Below, piece by piece: positions 56,249 to 64,000 of a stretch of DNA of 64,000 bases (its first letter is position 1; each line of letters opens with the position of its first letter). The stretch covers positions 186,001 through 250,000 of the forward strand of contig MKWI01000006.1 in the NCBI GenBank assembly GCA_001899715.1, given 5' to 3'. Made by a program: the position numbers and the translations under genes. The notes below the pieces were generated by a model. It was not told the DNA's origin. It ran no database searches and worked only from the letters and a program-made list of their open reading frames with translations. Source of the DNA: Sphingobium sp. 66-54 (GTDB taxonomy: Bacteria; Pseudomonadota; Alphaproteobacteria; Sphingomonadales; Sphingomonadaceae).

Positions 56249-56480
56249 CCGCCGCCGTTACCAAGCGCGCCGTATGTTGAACAGGGCGCAGTGGAGACAC
56301 GGCGCATCGCGGGCCCGCAATCGCCGGCCCGAAAGGGTGCGGTGTGCCGAAGGCATGGCAGCGTGGGGCGGCGACCGATCGGGGACGGCCCACCGGCGTC
56401 CGCTTATGTCCCCCGCCTCGCGAACGCCGGCATGGGCATCCACGCTTGCCGCTGGCGGTCGCCGGGCTTATCGAACCGCC

Positions 56481-57488
56481 ATGACCCGCATCCCGATCAC
56501 CGCCGCCTACCCGCAGCTTCGCCTGCGCCGCACTCGTGCCTCCGCCTGGAGCCGGGCGATGCATGCCGAGCACCGTCTTTCGCCCGCCGATTTCATCTGG
56601 CCGCTGTTCGTGACCAGCGGGCGCGGCGTCGAGGAGCCGGTGGCGAGCCTGCCGGGCGTCTCGCGCTGGTCGGTCGATCTGGCCGTCGAACGCGCGCGCG
56701 AGGCGGTGGCCGAGGGCATTCCCTGCCTCGCTTTGTTCCCCAACACCCCGGCGGACAAGCGCAGCGACGATGGCGCCCACGCGCTCGACCCGGACAATCT
56801 CATGTGCCAGGCGATCCGCGCCATCAAGGATGCGGTCCCGGAGATCGGCCTGCTCACCGATGTCGCGCTCGATCCCTATACCGCGCACGGGCAGGACGGG
56901 CTGCTCGACGAGACCGGCTATGTGGTGAACGACGCCACGGTGGATGCGCTGGTCGGTCAGGCACTCAATCAGGCGGCGGCCGGCGCGGATATCATCGCGC
57001 CGAGCGACATGATGGACGGGCGCATCGGCGCGATCCGCGAGGCGCTGGAGGCGGACGGTCACGCCAATGTCCAGATCATGGCCTATGCCGCCAAATATGC
57101 CAGCGTGTTCTACGGGCCGTTCCGCGACGCGGTCGGCTCCGGCGGGCTCCTGAAGGGCAACAAGAAAAGCTACCAGATGGATCCCGCCAACGGCGCCGAG
57201 GCGCTGCGCGAGGTCGCACTGGACATTGCCGAGGGCGCGGACAGCGTGATGGTCAAGCCCGGCCTCCCCTATCTGGACGTGGTGGCGCGGGTGAAGGACG
57301 CCTTCAATATCCCGGTGTTCGCCTATCAGGTGAGCGGCGAATATGCGATGATCGAGGCCGCGGCGGCCGCCGGGGCGGGGGACCGCGACGCGCTGGTGCT
57401 GGAGACGCTGATGAGCTTCCGGCGCGCCGGCTGCACCGGCGTCCTCACCTACCATGCGCTGCACGCGGCGCGGCTGCTGAATGGCTGA
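56481..57488 (+). CDS. hemB: Delta-aminolevulinic acid dehydratase (porphobilinogen synthase)
   Basis: The 335-residue enzyme condenses two 5-aminolevulinate molecules to porphobilinogen in haem synthesis. The two active-site Lys residues are in MAYAAKYASVFYGPFRDA and VMVKPGLPYLD; GVLTYHALHAARLL closes the protein. The start at 56481 is preceded by a poor ribosome site. It overlaps the following GNAT gene by eight bases, and the chain hemB-GNAT-GNAT-gamma carbonic anhydrase forms one operon with overlapping genes. Confidence 0.95.
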   Translation: MTRIPITAAYPQLRLRRTRASAWSRAMHAEHRLSPADFIWPLFVTSGRGVEEPVASLPGVSRWSVDLAVERAREAVAEGIPCLALFPNTPADKRSDDGAHALDPDNLMCQAIRAIKDAVPEIGLLTDVALDPYTAHGQDGLLDETGYVVNDATVDALVGQALNQAAAGADIIAPSDMMDGRIGAIREALEADGHANVQIMAYAAKYASVFYGPFRDAVGSGGLLKGNKKSYQMDPANGAEALREVALDIAEGADSVMVKPGLPYLDVVARVKDAFNIPVFAYQVSGEYAMIEAAAAAGAGDRDALVLETLMSFRRAGCTGVLTYHALHAARLLNG

Positions 57489-58035
57489 TTTCGCGCTCGC
57501 GACCGACAGGCTGATCCTGCGCGGCTGGCGGGACGAGGACCACGGCGCCCTGCTCGCCCTCTGCCGCGATCCACGCGTCATGGAATTTCTCGGCCCGCCA
57601 TTAAACGCAGAGCAGGTGGCCCTCGCCATATCCCGTTGGCGCGCCAAGCAGGCCACCTACGGTCACTGTTTCTGGGCCGTCGAGCGCCGCGCGGACGGGG
57701 CAATGCTCGGCTTCTGCGGCCTCCAGCCGGGCCCCGAGGACACGCCGATCGCCGGCCGCATCGAGATCGGCTGGCGGCTGCGCGCCGACGCCTGGGGGCA
57801 AGGCTATGCCCGCGAGGGCGCGCAGGCGAGCCTCGCATGGGCGTGGACCCATCTCGATACCGATTCGGTCTGGGCGATCACCGTACCCGCCAACATGAGG
57901 AGCTGGGGCCTGATGGAGCGGCTCGGCATGGCCCGCCGCGCCGATCTCGATTTCGACCACCCCGCCGTGCCCATCGAAAGCCCACTACGCCGCCACATCA
58001 CCTACAGCATCGACCGGCCCGGCGCGCATGGCTGA
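57481..58035 (+). CDS. GNAT acetyltransferase (RimJ/RimL-like), first of a tandem pair
   Basis: The 184-residue protein starts LATDRLILRGWRDED, the typical RimJ/RimL-type N-terminus. The acetyl-CoA motif is LRADAWGQGYAREGAQASL. It ends with RSWGLMERLGMARRADLDF, a pattern repeated in the next gene. It overlaps hemB upstream by eight bases and the next GNAT gene downstream by eight bases. Substrate unknown. Confidence 0.88.
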   Translation: MADFALATDRLILRGWRDEDHGALLALCRDPRVMEFLGPPLNAEQVALAISRWRAKQATYGHCFWAVERRADGAMLGFCGLQPGPEDTPIAGRIEIGWRLRADAWGQGYAREGAQASLAWAWTHLDTDSVWAITVPANMRSWGLMERLGMARRADLDFDHPAVPIESPLRRHITYSIDRPGAHG

Positions 58036-58615
58036 GATCATCGCCCGGACCGAGCGGCTGCTGCTCCGCACCGAGGCGGAGGGCGACCAGCGCATCTGGC
58101 GCCAGCATATGAACGTGCCCGCCGTCATGGCGCATCTCGGCGGCCCGCGCACGGACGCGCAGATCGCGGATACCTTCGCGCGCATGGCGGAGAACCGGGC
58201 GCGGGACGGCTTCTCCTTCATGATGCTGGAGCGGCGCAGCGACGGGCTGCTGATCGGCCATTGCGGCCTCGCGCGCATCGAGCCGGACGAGGCGCCCGCC
58301 GCGCTGCACGGGCAGATGCAGATCGGCTGGATGCTGCGCGCCGATTGCTGGGGGCAGGGCTATGCGCTGGAGGCGGCGCGCTGCGTGGCGGCGCTCGCCT
58401 TCGAGCGCTACGGCGCGGCCACTTTGTTCGGCCAGACCTCGCTCGGCAATGCCCCCTCCTGGCGGCTGATGGAGCGGCTCGGCATGATTCGCCGCGCCGA
58501 TCTCGCCTATGTCGACCCGGCCTATCCGCCGGAGGAGAATCCGACGATCGTCTATGACCTCACCGCCGCGCGCTGGCGCGCCGGCATCCCCACGAAGAAA
58601 GAGCCGCAGCCATGA
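58028..58615 (+). CDS. GNAT acetyltransferase (RimJ/RimL-like), second of a tandem pair
   Basis: The 195-residue protein is a paralogue of its upstream neighbour: IARTERLLLRTEAEGDQRIW at the start, LRADCWGQGYALEAARCVAAL as the acetyl-CoA loop, and SWRLMERLGMIRRADLAYV near the end. The shared motifs and adjacent position indicate a tandem duplication followed by divergence. It overlaps the carbonic anhydrase gene by four bases. Substrate unknown. Confidence 0.88.
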   Translation: MAEIIARTERLLLRTEAEGDQRIWRQHMNVPAVMAHLGGPRTDAQIADTFARMAENRARDGFSFMMLERRSDGLLIGHCGLARIEPDEAPAALHGQMQIGWMLRADCWGQGYALEAARCVAALAFERYGAATLFGQTSLGNAPSWRLMERLGMIRRADLAYVDPAYPPEENPTIVYDLTAARWRAGIPTKKEPQP

Positions 58616-59181
58616 CCAAGCCCCTCATCCTGCCCCTGAACGGCAAGACGCCGAAGATCCACGAGAGCGCCTTCATCGCGCCGGGCTGCGCGATCATCGG
58701 CGATGTCGAGATCGGCCCGGAGGCGAGCATCTGGTATAATTGCGTGCTGCGCGCGGACATCAACTTCATCCGCGTCGGCGCCCGCTCCAACATTCAGGAC
58801 GGCAGCGTCGTCCATGTCGAGAGCGACTATGGCGACGGCGGCCACCCTGCGATCATCGGCGACGATGTGCTGATCGGCCATATGGCGCTGGTCCACGGCT
58901 GCACGCTGCACGACCGCGCCTTTGTGGGTATGGGGTCGATCGTGATGGACGGCTGCGTGATCGAGGGCGACGCGATGTTGGCCGCGGGCGCCATGCTCAC
59001 CCCCGGCAAGCGCATGCCCTCGGGCCAGCTCTGGAGCGGCCGGCCGGCGAAATATATGCGCGATCTGTCGGAGGCGGACATTGCCGGCATGCAGCGCGGC
59101 GTCAAAGGCTATGTCCATGAAGGCAAGCTGCATGCCCAGGCGCTCGGGGATGCCCTCAGGGCTGCTTCAGTCCGCGCCTGA
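58612..59181 (+). CDS. Gamma-carbonic-anhydrase-family protein
   Basis: The 189-residue protein is a left-handed beta-helix of hexapeptide repeats (GCAIIGDVEIGPEASIWYNCVL onward). The three zinc-binding His positions are present: VVHVESD, and HMALVHGCTL. Members trimerise and either hydrate CO2 or act as acyl- or metal-binding relatives (YrdA, CaiE). The start overlaps the GNAT gene (ATGA). Its 3' end overlaps the convergent secreted-protein gene by 26 bases. Confidence 0.9.
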   Translation: MTKPLILPLNGKTPKIHESAFIAPGCAIIGDVEIGPEASIWYNCVLRADINFIRVGARSNIQDGSVVHVESDYGDGGHPAIIGDDVLIGHMALVHGCTLHDRAFVGMGSIVMDGCVIEGDAMLAAGAMLTPGKRMPSGQLWSGRPAKYMRDLSEADIAGMQRGVKGYVHEGKLHAQALGDALRAASVRA

Positions 59182-59680
59182 GCCCGTCCAGCGCATCGTT
59201 CTGCGCGTCGACCATGGCGAGCGCGCGGCTGCGCACCGGATCGATGGCGGCAAGGTCGGCCATGACGCGGGCGGCGTCCGCATTGTCCTGCCGGTCGACA
59301 TAGAGGCTGTCCAGTCCGGCCAGCGCCGCCACGCTGTCATAGCGCGCATTGTCGAGCGCGCTGAGCGCCACCTGCGCGTTGACCCACGCCTCGCTGGAGG
59401 GCGCCGCCGGCCCGGCCGCGGCCACCGCCGTGCGGCCGGTGTCCAGCTGCGTGCGGAAGGCCGCCTCGCCGCTCTCGGCCTGCTTCGCCAGCCCCTCGAC
59501 CTGCGCGACGAGCTGCGGATCGGCCGCCGCCGGCACGACCGCCTGCGGGACGGGCGGCGTGCGGTCGCGCGTCTCGGACGGCCGCTTGGCGAGCGACGGG
59601 AACGGCTTGGCCGCCGCCGAATCGGCCAGCGCGCCCAGTGCGAACAGGGCCAGGAAGGCGGTGAGAAAACGACGCAACAT
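59156..59680 (-). CDS. Secreted hypothetical protein
   Basis: The 174-residue protein has an N-terminal signal peptide (MLRRFLTAFLALFALGALADSAAA), so it is exported. The remainder is Ala-rich and helical (QAESGEAAFRTQLDTGR, AWVNAQVALSALDNARYDS, MVDAQNDALDGLRRGL). No family is recognised. The gene is convergent with the carbonic anhydrase gene and divergent from rplU. The start at 59680 is chosen because the signal peptide begins there; the frame runs back to 59791. Confidence 0.65.
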   Translation of the reverse strand: MLRRFLTAFLALFALGALADSAAAKPFPSLAKRPSETRDRTPPVPQAVVPAAADPQLVAQVEGLAKQAESGEAAFRTQLDTGRTAVAAAGPAAPSSEAWVNAQVALSALDNARYDSVAALAGLDSLYVDRQDNADAARVMADLAAIDPVRSRALAMVDAQNDALDGLRRGLKQP

Positions 59681-59914
59681 GGTCCGGGCGATGTAGGAGC
59701 GTCGCAATCCGTGTTCAACGGGGCATTTGCAGCTGCCGCCGGAGGGCAACCGGCGCCGCGCTCGGTTGTTTTGGAAGCGCGGAACGCCCATTCAGGCCCT
59801 TCGCGCCATTGACAGGCCGGGCGACGCCCACTAAGGGGCCACTTTCCCGCGTTGGCAGCCATGGCTGAGCCACGATTGCCCGCGCCAAGCAATTTGAGCG
59901 AAAGAATCAGGCCC

Positions 59915-60277
59915 ATGTTCGCTGTCGTGCGTACGGGCGGCAAGCAGTATCGCGTCGCCGCCGGAGACAAGATCGTCGTCGAGAAGCTCGCTGGCAATGC
60001 CGGCGACACCATCACGCTGGACGATGTCCTGCTCGCGGGCGAAGGCTCGGAGATCAAGGACAGCAAGGGTCTCGCCGTCTCGGCCGAGATCGTGGCGCAG
60101 GCCAAGGGCGAGAAGGTGATCGTCTTCAAGAAGCGGCGCCGGCACAATTATCGCCGCCGCAACGGCCACCGCCAGCAGCACACGATCCTCAAAATCGTGG
60201 CGATCGGCGGCGAGGCGCCGAAGAAGAAGGCCCCCGCCAAGAAGGCCGAGGCCGCACCGGCAGCCGCCGAAGCCTGA
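59915..60277 (+). CDS. rplU: 50S ribosomal protein L21
   Basis: The 120-residue protein binds 23S r[21 protein letters not shown] and [20 protein letters not shown] are the family signatures. The C-terminus carries a Lys/Ala/Pro-rich tail ([18 protein letters not shown]) common in alphaproteobacteria. The ATG at 59915 matches the family start. rpmA follows after 89 bases. Confidence 0.97.
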   Translation: MFAVVRTGGKQYRVAAGDKIVVEKLAGNAGDTITLDDVLLAGEGSEIKDSKGLAVSAEIVAQAKGEKVIVFKKRRRHNYRRRNGHRQQHTILKIVAIGGEAPKKKAPAKKAEAAPAAAEA

Positions 60278-60294
60278 GCCGAAGACGTTTGATT

Positions 60295-60343
60295 GAGCAT
60301 TTTCGAAGCGCGAAACCGGCTTCCACTTTCGCTGAAAATGCTC
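60295..60343. repeat. Palindrome of the alphaproteobacterial GAGCATTTTC/AAAATGCTC type
   Basis: GAGCATTTTCGAAGCG at the left pairs with CGCTGAAAATGCTC at the right; the whole 49 bases resemble an intergenic palindrome that I recall as very common in rhizobia and relatives. It lies between rplU and rpmA, ending about 12 bases before the rpmA ribosome site, so it is part of their common mRNA. Confidence 0.7.
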
Positions 60344-60366
60344 TGAGAGATTCGAGGAGTTAGACC

Positions 60367-60636
<270 letters not shown>

Positions 60637-60708
60637 TCGGACGATTTTAACGGGATCGTCCAGCAGGGCGATCCCCTTGGCGGCCGGCGCACCGGCCACC
60701 GCAGACAA

Positions 60709-60740
60709 GGGAGAAGGGGTCGCCCCTCCTCCCTTTTTTT
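60709..60740 (+). terminator. Intrinsic terminator after rplU-rpmA
   Basis: An 11-bp stem GGGAGAAGGGG (60709-60719) with CCCCTCCTCCC (60723-60733), one mismatch, and a TCG loop is followed by seven T at 60734-60740. Confidence 0.92.
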
Positions 60741-60865
60741 GTCTCCCTTGGCATCCTGACGAGCCTCGACCCGTTTTGGGCACAACTGCCCGCCCGGACC
60801 GTGAAGGCCGTCGCCAAATCGTCACCAAAGCACGGCAGGAGCCGCGCCTTGAAGGAGAGACAAGA

Positions 60866-61438
60866 ATGTTCGCCCGCACTCCCAGACTGTTGCTAAGGCC
60901 CGGCTGGATCGACGACACCGCCGCGCTGGCCGCCGCCCTCAACGAGCAGAGCCTTTCGCGCACCCTCGCGCGCGTGCCCTTCCCCTATACGGAGGAGGAT
61001 GCGCGCGGCTTCCTCGCGCAGCCGGCCGACCTGCGCCACCCGCACCTGCTCGCCTTCTCGCGCACGCGCGGGCAGCCGCGCCTGGTCGGCGGCTGCGGCA
61101 TCGACCCGGCCGGGGACGGCACGGTGGAGCTGGGCTACTGGATCGCCCGGCCCTATTGGGGCCTCGGCTTCGCCACGGAGGCCGCCGGCGCACTGGTGCA
61201 GGCCGCCCGCGCGCTCGGCCACCGGCGCATCCGCGCGCGCCACGCCGTCGACAACCCCGCTTCGGGCCGGGTGCTGCGCAAGCTCGGCTTCCGCCCCACC
61301 GGCGACCTCGTCCGCATCCACAGCCGGGCGCGCGGCGAGGATGTGCTGGCGGCGGTGTTCGAGGATGGCGGCGAAGGCGACATGCGCGAGGATCTCGCAG
61401 GGGAGCTTTACGCCGACGCGGCGCCGCTCGCGGCTTGA
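60866..61438 (+). CDS. GNAT acetyltransferase (RimJ/RimL-like)
   Basis: The 190-residue protein has the family N-terminus RTPRLLLRPGWIDDTAALAA, VELGYWIARPYWGLGFATEA with the acetyl-CoA loop, and DNPASGRVLRKLGFRPTGD at the end. GAAGGAG lies before the ATG at 60866. It lies between rpmA and corA, breaking the usual rpmA-obgE order. Substrate unknown. Confidence 0.88.
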   Translation: MFARTPRLLLRPGWIDDTAALAAALNEQSLSRTLARVPFPYTEEDARGFLAQPADLRHPHLLAFSRTRGQPRLVGGCGIDPAGDGTVELGYWIARPYWGLGFATEAAGALVQAARALGHRRIRARHAVDNPASGRVLRKLGFRPTGDLVRIHSRARGEDVLAAVFEDGGEGDMREDLAGELYADAAPLAA

Positions 61439-61480
61439 GGCGGGGAGGGGGGCACCTCCTCACCGATAGCCTGAAAACAC

Positions 61481-63721
<2,241 letters not shown>

Positions 63722-63781
63722 AGGCGGCCAACCGCTGGAAACGCGATCCAGCGAGCGCGATACTCCTCACAGAGCAATGCT

Positions 63782-63858
63782 GTGCTCCTGCGCAGGCAGG
63801 AGTCCAGGGCGGCGAGGGACCGCGCCTGGGTCCTGGGCTCCTGCTTTCGCGGGAGCAC
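63782..63858. repeat. Inverted palindromic repeat pair, GCTCCTGC family
   Basis: Left arm 63782-63806 and right arm 63834-63858 are inverted copies, 27 bases apart, in the gap between obgE and proB (both rightward). Confidence 0.85.
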
Positions 63859-63952
63859 GGCGCTTCCATAAGGAAGCTGTCCCGAACGGACACCGCCCGC
63901 ACCCCAATAAACCCCTCTTCCCGGAACCGCGCGGGAGCGATAGGGCGGAATC

Positions 63953-64000
63953 ATGATCGGTTTCCCGCCCGCCACATGCCGCCGCCTCGTCATCAAGGTC
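63953..64000 (+). CDS. proB: Glutamate 5-kinase, first 16 codons
   Basis: The frame from ATG at 63953 reads MIGFPPATCRRLVIKV, up to the last base of the window. RRLVIKV followed by GS is the ProB N-terminus, and obgE-proB is the usual alphaproteobacterial order. GGGCGG precedes the start. Confidence 0.75.
   Translation, partial: MIGFPPATCRRLVIKV

Noticed and set aside
55088..57514. 808-residue plus-strand frame
   Set aside because: It is antisense to parC in its first half and out of frame with hemB in the second.

Overview
The window is one contiguous, gene-dense chromosomal segment of a high-GC alphaproteobacterium. Gene content and order (sdhB-zapE-mdh-sucD-sucA-sucB-lpdA, rplU-rpmA-obgE-proB, CIRCE-controlled groESL, a bactofilin with an M23 peptidase) together with the style of its intergenic palindromes point to the Sphingomonadales. 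This placement is an inference from remembered gene families; no database was searched. There is no prophage, integrase, plasmid gene or CRISPR array. Almost all genes are core or housekeeping, so the unusual material lies mainly in the intergenic DNA.

Layout. 1-9.3 kb: truncated LysR gene, small membrane protein, 1-Cys peroxiredoxin, bactofilin/M23 cell-shape pair, tRNA-Ser(GCT), a Crp/Fnr regulator divergent from a cupin and a four-helix membrane protein, and an ABC-F ATPase. 9.6-21.3 kb: thioesterase, oligopeptidase B, PAS protein, aminopeptidase P, Pr6Pr membrane protein, mutM, VOC protein, hisN, glycine-zipper lipoprotein, pyrE, M19 dipeptidase, lipid kinase. 21.4-34.9 kb: a TCA-cycle block (sdhB, zapE, mdh, sucD, sucA, sucB, lpdA) interrupted by a glycosyltransferase pair and by two small GIY-YIG nuclease genes. 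35.5-42 kb: FMN reductase, TRIC-type channel, sppA, and groES-groL under a CIRCE element and a probable RpoH promoter. 42-53.7 kb: a TPR protein, a Tat-type M3 peptidase, a 900-base gap with two DnaA boxes and a possible 27-residue gene, EVE protein, folB, GNAT, DUF1285-nudix-cca operon, and a PAS-GGDEF-EAL protein. 53.9-64 kb: parC, hemB followed by two GNAT genes and a gamma carbonic anhydrase, a secreted hypothetical protein, rplU, rpmA, GNAT, corA, obgE and the first 16 codons of proB.

Four families of dispersed palindromic repeats occupy the gaps. The commonest, with the core GCTCCTGC...GCAGGAGC, occurs as inverted pairs and fills every one of five gaps between convergent genes that I checked closely. 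The most interesting structure is that each GIY-YIG gene is bracketed by inverted palindromes, and each of the two genes has its own palindrome type. Both have the arrangement stop codon, CAATGG, palindrome. This looks like a REPIN-like element in which a GIY-YIG nuclease takes the place of the RAYT transposase. A second notable element is a 150-base hairpin with 17-bp inverted ends, flanked by 9-bp direct repeats and inserted exactly at the parC stop codon; a diverged relative lies at about 35.4 kb.
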